Assembly (NCBI RefSeq): GCF_025264685.1
Contig: NZ_CP073721.1
Span: 859,001-923,000, forward strand
Reading direction: 5' to 3'
From: Dactylosporangium roseum
GTDB taxonomy: Bacteria; Actinomycetota; Actinomycetes; Mycobacteriales; Micromonosporaceae
DNA length: 64,000 nucleotides
In this document: positions 26,713-33,867 of the stretch, piece after piece
Layout: each line of letters opens with the position of its first letter
How positions within the stretch are numbered: the first letter of the stretch is position 1
Program-made: the position numbers and the translations under genes
The notes under the pieces: generated by a model
Database searches by the model: none
What the model was told of the DNA's origin: nothing
The model's input: the letters and a program-made list of their open reading frames with translations, nothing else

Positions 26713-27393
26713 ATGGCGCTCTACGAGATCAAGCGGGCCTGCGGGCACACCGAGGAGATCCAGATCTACGGCACCAACACTCGCGGCCAGCACCAGTGGC
26801 GTGCCGACCGTGAAGCCGAGAAGCCCTGCGCCAACTGCCTCGCCGAACAGCGCCGCAAGCAGTCCTCCGAGGCCGCGCAGGTCGCCGCCACCTCCGGCCT
26901 GCCCGCCCTGACCGGCAGTGACAAGCAGATCGCATGGGCCGAGACCATCCGCCTCGCCGGGCTCGCCAGCCTTGAGGACTACGCCCGGCGCCACACCGGA
27001 CACATCAGCGACGCCACCACCCGCGCCCGTGTCACCGACACCCTGCTGCGCATCCTCACCCGCATCGCCTCCGCGCACGCCGACGCCCGCTGGTGGATCG
27101 ACAACCGCCACAACATCGGCCTCTACGCGTGGGGAGAGGCGACCGACGCCGACCGCCGCGCCATCCAGGCCGCCGAAGCCGAGCCGCAGCAACTCGACGA
27201 GGCTGCCACCGAGGACAACACCCCGGACACTCCGCAGGCCGCCATCACCACGCTGCGCAACTCCGGCTGGACCATCGCGAAGATCGCCGCCGAGTGCGGC
27301 GTGCACCGCTCCACCGTCTACCGCTGGCAATCCGGCCAGCGCACCCCGAACGCCCGCAACACCGCCCTCCTCGCCATGCTGACTAGGAGCTGA
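26713..27393 (+). CDS. Zinc-ribbon/HTH regulator
   Basis: 226 residues, ATG after GGGAGG. The N-terminus has a CGH...CANC zinc-ribbon-like pair (residues 9-35), the middle the LTGSDKQIAWAETIR motif found in several mobile-element proteins, and the C-terminus a clear helix-turn-helix (WTIAKIAAECGVHRSTVYRWQSGQRTP). It probably regulates the early/lysogeny region and perhaps itself through the upstream dyad. First gene of a three-gene operon ending at the 28432 terminator. Confidence 0.65.
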   Translation: MALYEIKRACGHTEEIQIYGTNTRGQHQWRADREAEKPCANCLAEQRRKQSSEAAQVAATSGLPALTGSDKQIAWAETIRLAGLASLEDYARRHTGHISDATTRARVTDTLLRILTRIASAHADARWWIDNRHNIGLYAWGEATDADRRAIQAAEAEPQQLDEAATEDNTPDTPQAAITTLRNSGWTIAKIAAECGVHRSTVYRWQSGQRTPNARNTALLAMLTRS

Positions 27394-27395
27394 CA

Positions 27396-27830
27396 ATGCC
27401 CCAGGAACCCGCTCCCATCCCGGACGAACAAGACGTCATCGCCGCCCTCACCGCCGGCAAGAACGACCTGGCAACCGTCGTGGCCACCCTCGACCAATTT
27501 CTGCCCGCCGGCTACACCGTCCAGCACTGGGAGGGCGGCCAGCGCCACACCCCGGACGGGCCGCGCTGGAACGCGTTCGGACCGCCCGGCGCCGGCTTCC
27601 GCCGCAACGAACCCGCCGTCCGCGGCCAGGGCGCCGCGACCCTCGCCCGGATCGTCACGGCGGCGTGGCAGCACGCCATCGAAAACGGCCAGGATCTGCG
27701 GACCCGCGCCGAGCTGCACGCCCACGTCGAGACGCACCCGTTCCCGGTCTGCCCCGAGTGCGGAAGGACCGTCCTGCCGGCCGAGTCGGCGGTCAGCCCC
27801 CACCCCAACTTCCACCCCCACTGCGCCTGA
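27396..27830 (+). CDS. Hypothetical protein with C-terminal zinc motif
   Basis: 144 residues, with a C-terminal FPVCPECGRTV...HPNFHPHC cluster that could bind zinc. It begins two bases after the regulator stop. The family is not recognised. Confidence 0.55.
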   Translation: MPQEPAPIPDEQDVIAALTAGKNDLATVVATLDQFLPAGYTVQHWEGGQRHTPDGPRWNAFGPPGAGFRRNEPAVRGQGAATLARIVTAAWQHAIENGQDLRTRAELHAHVETHPFPVCPECGRTVLPAESAVSPHPNFHPHCA

Positions 27831-27843
27831 CCCGGAGGATCCG

Positions 27844-28404
27844 ATGACCAAGCACCACGTCGACCCCGAGATCGACCAGATCGCCAAAGAGCACAGGCTC
27901 CGCGAACAGTTCACCTCCGCCGGCGACGACATCCGCTACCGGCTGGAGGCCGCCGAAGCGATGCGCCGCGGTGCTCTAATCGACGCCGGCTCGCTCACCA
28001 CCGCAGCCCAGAAGATCCGCGACGAGCGCGGCAACATCGGCGTCGACGTGTCCCAGCTCGCCGACCGGACCGACGTCACCCGGCCGACCCTCTACAAGTA
28101 CGCCGCCCAGGCCAGCGACGACGGGACCGTCGGCGCGCTCACCGCGCTGAGCACAGCAGCACTCGCACGGCTGCACCTCGACTACGGCTTCGCCGGCCAC
28201 GAGGGTGTCGCCGCCGAACTGTGGGCCCGGTATCCGAACATGGCCGGCTGGTATCGCGCCTACCGGCACCTGGCCTCGCCGCCCGACGAGGAATTCAACC
28301 CGTGGGACACGACGGAGCGGCAGGTGCCGGAAGCGGCGAAAGAGCTGTGCCGCCGGTACCGCGAGTGGGTTGAGAAGCTCGCCGCAGGCCCCTTGGAGTC
28401 GTAA
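27844..28404 (+). CDS. HTH-containing hypothetical protein
   Basis: 186 residues. A central HTH (VDVSQLADRTDVTRPTLYKYAAQ) is followed by a helical region rich in Trp/Tyr (LWARYPNMAGWYRAYRHL). GGAGG lies upstream. Probably a DNA-binding regulator of the element. The target is unknown. Confidence 0.6.
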   Translation: MTKHHVDPEIDQIAKEHRLREQFTSAGDDIRYRLEAAEAMRRGALIDAGSLTTAAQKIRDERGNIGVDVSQLADRTDVTRPTLYKYAAQASDDGTVGALTALSTAALARLHLDYGFAGHEGVAAELWARYPNMAGWYRAYRHLASPPDEEFNPWDTTERQVPEAAKELCRRYREWVEKLAAGPLES

Positions 28405-28431
28405 GCAAACAGCGGCCCGGCAACGACAAAA

Positions 28432-28464
28432 CGCGGCCGGTCCCCGAGGTGGGGACCGGCCGCG
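28432..28464 (+). terminator. Terminator of the 26.7-28.4 kb operon
   Basis: A 14-bp perfect stem (28432-28445 with 28451-28464) with a 5-base loop GAGGT, 30 bases after the stop codon. Confidence 0.85.
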
Positions 28465-28541
28465 TCAGTCTTGTGCAAGATCAGTCGTCGATGAGCTGCG
28501 GCAGGTCGCGGCGGATGCCGGTGCGGGACATGTCAAGTGCA

Positions 28542-28590
28542 AAACATTAACGTTTGGGCTTGACGGGCAACCGTGGAAACGTTAATGTTT
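28542..28590 (+). promoter_or_regulatory. Leaderless promoter within a 14-bp inverted repeat operator
   Basis: AAACATTAACGTTT (28542-28555) and its exact reverse complement (28577-28590) flank the promoter. -35 TTGACG (28560-28565), 17-base spacer, -10 TAATGT (28583-28588). The -10 ends 7 bases before ATG 28596, so the mRNA is probably leaderless. Antitoxins of the Phd family bind such repeats to repress themselves. Confidence 0.8.
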
Positions 28591-28595
28591 ATCTC

Positions 28596-29027
28596 ATGAA
28601 CAGCGGAAACTCGTACGGGATCAACGAAGCGAGGCCGATCCTCGGCGATCTCGTTACCGCCGCACAGCAGGGCACCGACATCATCCTCACCCGCAACGGC
28701 CGCCCCGTCGCCCGCCTCACCGCCTACACCTCGGAGGACGCCATGACCGAAACCCGCGACCGCCTCATCGCCGCGGGCGTTGACCCGAGTCTGATCGAGA
28801 CGCCGGGCCCCCTCGTCCCGCAGGGGTCCCTGATCGTCAACGGCTGGACCGTGCGCCGGTGGGCGACCGGCCCGGACCGGTGGGAGGTGACCCCGCCGAA
28901 CACCAGCTCCCACACCGGATTCGGACACGACCTCAGCGCCGCCGACGTCGTGTCCATCGTCCAGGACCGCCCACCGATCATGAGCGGGCTCAGGCTCAAC
29001 GATGGCCGCACCACGCCCACGGCCTGA
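28596..29027 (+). CDS. Phd/YefM-type antitoxin without an adjacent toxin
   Basis: 143 residues. Residues 1-50 form the Phd/YefM DNA-binding dimer fold (YGINEARPILGDLVTAAQQGTDIILTRNGRPVARL). The 90-residue remainder (GWTVRRWATGPDRWEV) is unrelated to the usual short toxin-binding tail. A terminator follows at once, so there is no Doc, YoeB or similar toxin gene. It may act as an autoregulated repressor or neutralise a toxin elsewhere in the host. Confidence 0.75.
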   Translation: MNSGNSYGINEARPILGDLVTAAQQGTDIILTRNGRPVARLTAYTSEDAMTETRDRLIAAGVDPSLIETPGPLVPQGSLIVNGWTVRRWATGPDRWEVTPPNTSSHTGFGHDLSAADVVSIVQDRPPIMSGLRLNDGRTTPTA

Positions 29028-29042
29028 GTCCAGGCGCACAAA

Positions 29043-29078
29043 CGCGGCCCGGCCACCCCGAGGGGTGACCGGGCCGCG
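29043..29078 (+). terminator. Terminator of the Phd-like gene
   Basis: A 10-bp stem (29043-29052 with 29069-29078), one mismatch, then five further pairs. Confidence 0.75.
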
Positions 29079-29205
29079 GAAGTCTTGAGCAAGAGTCTTG
29101 AGGCTCGGCGTCGGTCGTCCGCCTCCACGCCGCGCAAGGAGGAGTCACCGGCCGTCCCGGCGTCCGGGAGTGCCTCGACGTGTGGCGGGCGCGTCTAGGG
29201 GCCGG

Positions 29206-29577
29206 TCAGTACGGCGACTTGCCGGGGTGGACTTGGACAGCCTCCGGCAACGACTCGACCGGCGACACGTTCCCCCGCAGGAGCAGTGCCAGGATCGACA
29301 GCACTGCGCCGTTGACCAGGCCGACGATGGACTGCGAGACGTCGACGCCGTAGGCCGCGACGAGCGCGGCGATCGAGCCGACCGCGTAGGTGAAGACCAC
29401 CGGGCTCACGGGACGCACCCGCAGGCCGTTGGCCACGCCGACGAGCGCGTTGAGGGCGACGATGACCAGCGCGGCTTGGCCGGGGGTGAGCCAGTCGAGG
29501 CCGAAGCCAGCGACGAGCGACAGCAGCGAGCCGATGGTGCTGATCCACAGCGAGGGCTCGCGACCGAACAGCTTCAT
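29206..29577 (-). CDS. Phage membrane protein, holin-like
   Basis: 123 residues, ATG 29577 after GGAG. Three hydrophobic segments (SLWISTIGSLLSLVAGFGL; AALVIVALNALVGVANGL; FTYAVGSIAALVAAYGV) plus a fourth in LVNGAVLSILALLL. The opening MKLFGREPSLW is typical of small actinophage membrane proteins near the lysis region. Holin function is inferred. Confidence 0.55.
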   Translation of the reverse strand: MKLFGREPSLWISTIGSLLSLVAGFGLDWLTPGQAALVIVALNALVGVANGLRVRPVSPVVFTYAVGSIAALVAAYGVDVSQSIVGLVNGAVLSILALLLRGNVSPVESLPEAVQVHPGKSPY

Positions 29578-29654
29578 GGTTGCACTCCTTCGGGAGCGGC
29601 GAAAACCCGTCGACACGGTGTCGACGGGCTACGGAGATGTGGAGGCGGGGGAGG

Positions 29655-29933
29655 TTAGACGGTGCGCCAGTCGTCGGCGAGCACGTCCGAGACGGTCGGC
29701 GCCCACGGCACGATCGAGCCGTCAGCGGTACGCAGCGCGAGGTACGGCCGGATGCGCACGGTCTCGCCCTCGGTGACACCGAAGGCCGTAGCCGTGTTGG
29801 CGTTGGCCGGGACGCCGTCCGGGTAGCCGGGCTGCAGGACGACGAACTGACCGCCCGCGTTCCAGCCCGCTCGGGCGATCTTGGCGCCGTGCTTCACGTT
29901 GACCAGGGCGATGCTGAAGTCGTTGTCGCTCAT
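29655..29933 (-). CDS. DUF2829 protein, Tad2-like anti-Thoeris candidate
   Basis: 92 residues. The fold pattern is that of DUF2829: an opening FSIALVNVKHGAKIARAGWNAGGQFVVLQPG and the closing IRPYLALRTADGSIVPWAPTVSDVLADDW. Phage Tad2 proteins of this family bind and sequester the signalling molecule 1''-3' glycocyclic ADP-ribose, which disarms Thoeris defence. The hallmark A/R-x-GWN and TADG...P...D.LA.DW motifs are all here. The gene starts inside the antirepressor stop (ATGA), so it is made with it. Whether this copy binds the signal is untested. Confidence 0.75.
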   Translation of the reverse strand: MSDNDFSIALVNVKHGAKIARAGWNAGGQFVVLQPGYPDGVPANANTATAFGVTEGETVRIRPYLALRTADGSIVPWAPTVSDVLADDWRTV

Positions 29934-30619
29934 GCGTTGATCTCCTTAACGATGCCGACGCCCTCGAACTGCAACCGGGCCTGGATGAACCGGAAGTCCT
30001 GGAGTTCGCGGCCGGTGTCGTAGACCTTGGCGATCATTTCGGGAATGACGTGCGGGTGGACCGTCCATGCAGTCCCCGTGTACCAGAACATGTGCCGGTA
30101 GCGCTTGGTCGGCGAGCCGTTCTGTTTCAAAACGCCCGCCGTGCGCAAGATGCGCGTCAGCTCATTGACCGTGAGCACGATCCCGGACCGCTGCGCCAGC
30201 AGGGCCGAAGCCTCATCCCAGGTGAGGGTGTGCGGCTCGTAGATCGAAGCGGGGGTAGTCCGATGCGCGGCGACATAGCCGCCAGTCCTGCGGATCGACG
30301 GAAGCACCTCGCCATACACCCAGTTCTGGAATCGGGTCACCGAGGCGCGGACCCTCTCGTCGCGGATCCGCGCGGGCTGGCGTTGACCCAGCGCCCGGTA
30401 GAACCCGGCTTCGGTCAGGAACCAGACCCGCTGGTCACCGCCGGGGGTCCGGACTAGCTCGGACCCTTTCTCGGCGTCGGGGATGTGGCGGACGAGATCG
30501 TGCGCCTCGCGGAAGCCGAGAGCACGGGCCACCTCGGTAGCTGAGGCGCGGAAGCTGTCGCCGGCCGCGATCAGGCGCAGAGCGAACTCGCCGTTGTCGA
30601 ACAGTTGGATCTCGGTCAC
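29930..30619 (-). CDS. Phage antirepressor with BRO-N domain
   Basis: 229 residues from GTG 30619. The BRO N-terminal domain (residues 1-110: RASATEVARALGFREAHDLVRHI; VWFLTEAGFYRALGQ; FQNWVYGEVLPSIRRTGGY) is followed by a C-terminal DNA-binding-like region (LTVNELTRILRTAGVLKQNG). Such proteins bind or titrate the lysogeny repressor during induction. Coupled to the Tad2-like gene. Confidence 0.8.
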   Translation of the reverse strand: MTEIQLFDNGEFALRLIAAGDSFRASATEVARALGFREAHDLVRHIPDAEKGSELVRTPGGDQRVWFLTEAGFYRALGQRQPARIRDERVRASVTRFQNWVYGEVLPSIRRTGGYVAAHRTTPASIYEPHTLTWDEASALLAQRSGIVLTVNELTRILRTAGVLKQNGSPTKRYRHMFWYTGTAWTVHPHVIPEMIAKVYDTGRELQDFRFIQARLQFEGVGIVKEINA

Positions 30620-30656
30620 TTGGACCTCATTCTGGGGAAACGGTGGGGAAACGAGG

Positions 30657-30813
30657 GCGCGCCCAGTCCGCGGAGACTCCCCGTCTCCCCAGACAGAGCC
30701 TCTACGGACTGGGCGCGCTGATGCCCCGGGCTGCACACTCCGCCCCACCCCTCAGAAAGGCGGGCGCAGGCCGGGGCACGTCAAAGAGCCCGCCGACAGG
30801 TGTCGAGCGGGCT
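30657..30813. other. Three consecutive hairpins between divergent operons
   Basis: Arms: 30657-30670 with 30705-30718 (14 bp), 30722-30734 with 30766-30778 (13 bp, one mismatch) and 30787-30793 with 30807-30813 (7 bp plus inner pairs). They lie upstream of both divergent genes, where terminators would not be expected. They may insulate the two promoters or belong to a small RNA or the antirepressor leader. Confidence 0.6.
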
Positions 30814-30826
30814 GGGTTGAGGGGGC

Positions 30827-30863
30827 TTGCCTGTAGAGTGCTCTACATGTAGAGTGCTCTACA
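30827..30863 (+). promoter_or_regulatory. Tandem palindromic operators over a leaderless promoter
   Basis: Two abutting copies of TGTAGAGTGCTCTACA (30832-30847 and 30848-30863), each with 7-bp arms. -35 TTGCCT (30827-30832), 17-base spacer, -10 TAGAGT (30850-30855) inside the second copy, and the ATG begins on its last base. Tight repression by a dimeric regulator is likely. The palindrome type recalls GntR-family sites. Confidence 0.8.
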
Positions 30864-31243
30864 TGGCGCAGACGTACTTCCGAGTCCAGAGCGGCGACCG
30901 CGACGTCAACGACCTGCTCGACCCGGGCTGCCAGTTCTCGCACCCCTGGTCCGGCGGCGGGCGCTCACAGGTCGGCGTCAGCGTCTGCGACAGTATCGAC
31001 GACCTCGCGCTCTACCTGGCGAGCCACCTCGGCTGCGGCATCCCGGTCCGCGAGGGCTGGGTCATCGTCGAGGTCGAGGCGGACCTGATCCCCGGCGCCC
31101 GTCCCGTCGACCCGGAGTTCGAGACCCTCGTCCGGCCGACCGCGATCGTCTCCGTCCGCCCCGTCGACGCCGAGTTTCTCGCGCTGATCGCCGAAATGGA
31201 CGCATTTCTGGACACCTTCACCGATCCCAGCCTGGAGGTCTGA
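30863..31243 (+). CDS. Operator-controlled hypothetical protein
   Basis: 126 residues, soluble and acidic (RVQSGDRDVNDLLDPGCQFSHPW; GWVIVEVEADLIPGARPVD). Leaderless start directly on the palindromic operator. First gene of a three-gene plus-strand operon embedded between minus-strand phage genes. Not recognised. Confidence 0.65.
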   Translation: MAQTYFRVQSGDRDVNDLLDPGCQFSHPWSGGGRSQVGVSVCDSIDDLALYLASHLGCGIPVREGWVIVEVEADLIPGARPVDPEFETLVRPTAIVSVRPVDAEFLALIAEMDAFLDTFTDPSLEV

Positions 31244-31248
31244 TCGAG

Positions 31249-31638
31249 ATGTATGCGCACACCACCGACAAAGCGCTGGAAATGATCGAGCAGCGCGGCC
31301 CGCGCTTCGCCGTCATCGGCAACATCCGGCGTGGGCAGAGCATGGTCTCGTACGCCGACACCGGCGAGCAGGCCGAGAGGATCCGCGAGACGTTCGTGGA
31401 GTCCTCGTACTACCAGATCAAGGTCCACCCGCCGGTTGGCAGCGTCGACCTCGCCGGCCTCGGCCGCGACCGCAGCGACGCCAAGGCGGCCTACGACGAG
31501 GCGACCGCCATCCTCCGCGCTGGGGTTCTTCGCGCCCTGGAAGAGGGTCGCGAGGAGACCGAGGTGGCACGGACCGCCGGTGTGGACCGGCAGACCGTGC
31601 GGGCATGGGCAGGCAAACAGCCCATGAACCGCGGCTAG
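31249..31638 (+). CDS. HTH-domain hypothetical protein
   Basis: 129 residues. The C-terminus carries a helix-turn-helix (ETEVARTAGVDRQTVRAWAGKQP). The N-terminal 70 residues (FAVIGNIRRGQSMVSYADTGEQAERIRETF) are unlike known regulators. It starts five bases after the previous stop. It could be the repressor of the tandem palindromes. Confidence 0.55.
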   Translation: MYAHTTDKALEMIEQRGPRFAVIGNIRRGQSMVSYADTGEQAERIRETFVESSYYQIKVHPPVGSVDLAGLGRDRSDAKAAYDEATAILRAGVLRALEEGREETEVARTAGVDRQTVRAWAGKQPMNRG

Positions 31639-31640
31639 TC

Positions 31641-31883
31641 ATGACCTTCGAGGATGAGTACGGGCCGCCGCCCGATGGCTACGCGTACATCGGCGGCGGT
31701 CCAGCCATGCAGCTCATCGACCCCGTCTGGTGCCCTACCGGCCATCCCGCCGAGTTGATCCGGCGCAGCACCTACCGGTGCCAGGCACACGGCAACGTCT
31801 TGCACCCGTCATGGACGTGCTCGTGTGGTCAGGAGATCTGGCGGGTTGCCGGGGAGTTCGCCGGTGAGCTTCGGTGCAGATAG
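31641..31883 (+). CDS. Small cysteine-containing hypothetical protein
   Basis: 80 residues. Begins two bases after the preceding stop. Three Cys/His groups (WCPTGH, RCQAHGN, CSCGQ) suggest a zinc ribbon. Last gene of the operon, its end nearly touching the convergent minus-strand gene. Confidence 0.5.
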   Translation: MTFEDEYGPPPDGYAYIGGGPAMQLIDPVWCPTGHPAELIRRSTYRCQAHGNVLHPSWTCSCGQEIWRVAGEFAGELRCR

Positions 31884-31884
31884 G

Positions 31885-32166
31885 TCAGCAGTCCAACCGC
31901 AGTCGGTAGCGGTGGATCTCGTCGGCGATGTTCTTCCCGAGCTGGGTTGCCGGCGGGATCTGCCGGTATGCGTCGTCGAGGACGACGATCAGACCGCAGA
32001 TCTCCCGCTCACGCTCGATGTTGCGCCGCTCCGCAGCGTCGTCGACCCGCTGCACGTAGCCGATCGTCAGGCCGAGGGCCAGGCCGAAGCCGACGATCAG
32101 CATGGTTACGGTCGCCCATGCCCTGATCGCGCCGGTCGGGGTGAGGAACCGGTCGAGGGTCTTCAT
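31885..32166 (-). CDS. Phage membrane protein of the lysis region
   Basis: 93 residues: one N-terminal transmembrane helix (ATVTMLIVGFGLALGLTIGY) and a charged, helical outside/inside domain (ERREREICGLIVVLDDAYR-type). This form is frequent next to endolysins in actinophages. It may be a spanin-like or holin-accessory protein. Its ATG overlaps the stop of the preceding short gene. Confidence 0.55.
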   Translation of the reverse strand: MKTLDRFLTPTGAIRAWATVTMLIVGFGLALGLTIGYVQRVDDAAERRNIEREREICGLIVVLDDAYRQIPPATQLGKNIADEIHRYRLRLDC

Positions 32167-32273
32167 CTCAGTAGCCAGATCATGAGCCAGACCGCCGCGA
32201 CCGTGAGGGAGACCGCGATGGCGATGATGCGGTAGGTGTGATCTCCGGGTCCAGCGGATTGCGCATGCGCCAC
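32163..32273 (-). CDS. Tiny one-helix membrane protein overlapping the holin-like gene
   Basis: 36 residues from GTG 32273, mostly one hydrophobic helix (IIAIAVSLTVAAVWLMIWLL). It ends with TGA overlapping the next ATG, which supports real translation of this frame. It overlaps the 3' part of the upstream gene in the -1 frame, so it may instead be reached by frameshifting from that gene. Confidence 0.4.
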   Translation of the reverse strand: MAHAQSAGPGDHTYRIIAIAVSLTVAAVWLMIWLLR

Positions 32274-32428
32274 ACCGAGTTGAGTGCTGCCGGGCCGAGA
32301 AGCAGCCCGATGCACACCCACACCCGGACCATGTTCGGCTCGGGAACGAAGAACAGCTCTCTTGTCATCCCAGCCGAACCCAGGCAGAGCATCGCCAGGT
32401 CTCGCAGCAGGGGAACCGTGAGTCTCAC
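32180..32428 (-). CDS. Holin-like membrane protein
   Basis: 82 residues from GTG 32428. The LRD...ExxxxxxxPN layout (LTVPLLRDLAMLCLGSAGM; MVRVWVCIGLLLGPAAL) is shared by small membrane proteins beside actinophage endolysins. Two hydrophobic helices are followed by a Ser/Arg-rich end that may be out of the authentic frame. Confidence 0.5.
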   Translation of the reverse strand: MRLTVPLLRDLAMLCLGSAGMTRELFFVPEPNMVRVWVCIGLLLGPAALNSVWRMRNPLDPEITPTASSPSRSPSRSRRSGS

Positions 32429-32477
32429 GCATGCCCATCCCTCGGGGTCGCGTCGGTGACGATCAGGAAGGCGGGCA

Positions 32478-33293
32478 TCAGCTCTGCGGTGGTGCGGCGA
32501 ACCGCAGCTCACGCAGCTCCGCGGCGACCAGGCGGGCCAGCTCCGGCAGTACCTCACGGACCGCGGCCGTCACCTGCTCCTGCGACGGAGCGCCCCCGGC
32601 GGCGAGCGCGGCGAGCCTCTCGTCGATCGCCACGAGGTGCTCGTGCAGCCGGTTACGGGACAGCTCCGGCGCCTTGTCCGGCGTGTACCGGCCGCCGCGG
32701 ATCTGCGGCTGGTCGTTGAAGAGCGCGTCCATGCGCCACTGCATGTCGTCGAACTGCTGCGGGTCGATCATGTCGTCGTCCTCTCTGGCCAGCACTGCGG
32801 CGGCGCGGGCGATGGGGTCGTAGTCGTCGGCGCGGGCGTCGTCGTCGACGTCGCTGCGGCCGGAGATGTGGATGTGGCCGTTGTCGGTGGACGAGCGGGT
32901 GGCGTGGCCCGGTGTCCACCGCTCCTGGCGGCAGGTGCCGTTCTCGTCGGTCCAGTTCAGATACTTGATCCACATGACGCCGGGTACGCCCGCGTTGCGA
33001 TCACGGATGATCTGCCGCGCGATGTCGGCGTTCTCCTTGCGGTGCGCGTACGACTCGGACCGCGGCATGACGTCGAGCGCGCGGGCCTTCCACCTGGCGT
33101 TCGGGCCGGGCCAGCCGGTGACGGAGAACGGCGTGTGATCCTCGGGCGTCGACGCCGTGAGATGGGCGTCGTTCGGGTAGTCGTACACGGTCAGGCCGTA
33201 GGCACGCAGCTTCTTCTGGAGCGCCTTCGCGGGCCTGATCAAGGAGTACGGCTTGCCGGCCTTGAGCCAGTCGCGGTATCCCTGCGAGGCCAT
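32478..33293 (-). CDS. Endolysin, peptidase type
   Basis: 271 residues. The N-terminal catalytic half (GYRDWLKAGKPYSLIRPAKALQ; ALDVMP; VMWIKYLNW; GHIHISGRSD) is a well-known actinophage lysin family, with the HxH metal ligands in GHIHIS. It probably cuts the peptide part of peptidoglycan. After residue 165 a helical C-terminal tail follows. No signal peptide, so it needs the neighbouring holin-like proteins. Confidence 0.75.
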   Translation of the reverse strand: MASQGYRDWLKAGKPYSLIRPAKALQKKLRAYGLTVYDYPNDAHLTASTPEDHTPFSVTGWPGPNARWKARALDVMPRSESYAHRKENADIARQIIRDRNAGVPGVMWIKYLNWTDENGTCRQERWTPGHATRSSTDNGHIHISGRSDVDDDARADDYDPIARAAAVLAREDDDMIDPQQFDDMQWRMDALFNDQPQIRGGRYTPDKAPELSRNRLHEHLVAIDERLAALAAGGAPSQEQVTAAVREVLPELARLVAAELRELRFAAPPQS

Positions 33294-33354
33294 GTCATTC
33301 CTCCTCGTCGATCTCGGCGGGAGCTGAGGTCGCTATTCGGTCTTCGCAGGGCCG

Positions 33355-33855
33355 TTAGTCCAGTCGGTTCAGGCACACGTACGAGCCCGCGTTCAACGTG
33401 GTATTCGAGACATTTGCCGTGTTCTGCGCGAACTGCACCTGTAGGTTGCCGGGGGTCAGTCCGACCATCACGAGCCCCTCGACCCGGGCGATGCCCGGCG
33501 AGTCGTCCGCGGCGAGCGGATCGGTCTGGATCAGGGCGAACGACTGCCAGGTCGTTTGCCCGGCTGGGATGGTCGACCCGAGGTAGGACATCGTCAACCC
33601 GGTCGGGAACGTCCACCCGAATTTGATGTTCGCGGCCGCGGCCGTGCTGTACAGAAAGTTACCGCGCAACTCGTAGACCGCGTTCGCTTCGACTGGCAGC
33701 ACCAACGCCGAATCGTTCACCAGCGTGGTCGAGTTGCTCACGGGCGAGGACGTCGAGGTGCGTCGCGCTGTGAGCGGACGCACTTCGGTGACGAGGCCGG
33801 AAAGTGTCGCGGCAGTCAGTACTCCCCCTGCGGGGGGGATGACGGTGAACGCCAT
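33355..33855 (-). CDS. Minor virion/tail protein
   Basis: 166 residues, beta-rich, Thr/Ser/Asn-rich (VYELRGNFLYSTAAAANIKFGWTFP). Typical of accessory proteins encoded between tail fibre and lysin genes in actinophages. No enzymatic motif. Confidence 0.6.
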   Translation of the reverse strand: MAFTVIPPAGGVLTAATLSGLVTEVRPLTARRTSTSSPVSNSTTLVNDSALVLPVEANAVYELRGNFLYSTAAAANIKFGWTFPTGLTMSYLGSTIPAGQTTWQSFALIQTDPLAADDSPGIARVEGLVMVGLTPGNLQVQFAQNTANVSNTTLNAGSYVCLNRLD

Positions 33856-33867
33856 GTGCTCCTCCTT

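Noticed and set aside
26713..28404. Lysogeny repressor (cI) assignment to one of the three operon proteins
   Set aside because: Two have HTH motifs, but nothing distinguishes a phage repressor; only a regulator call is supported.
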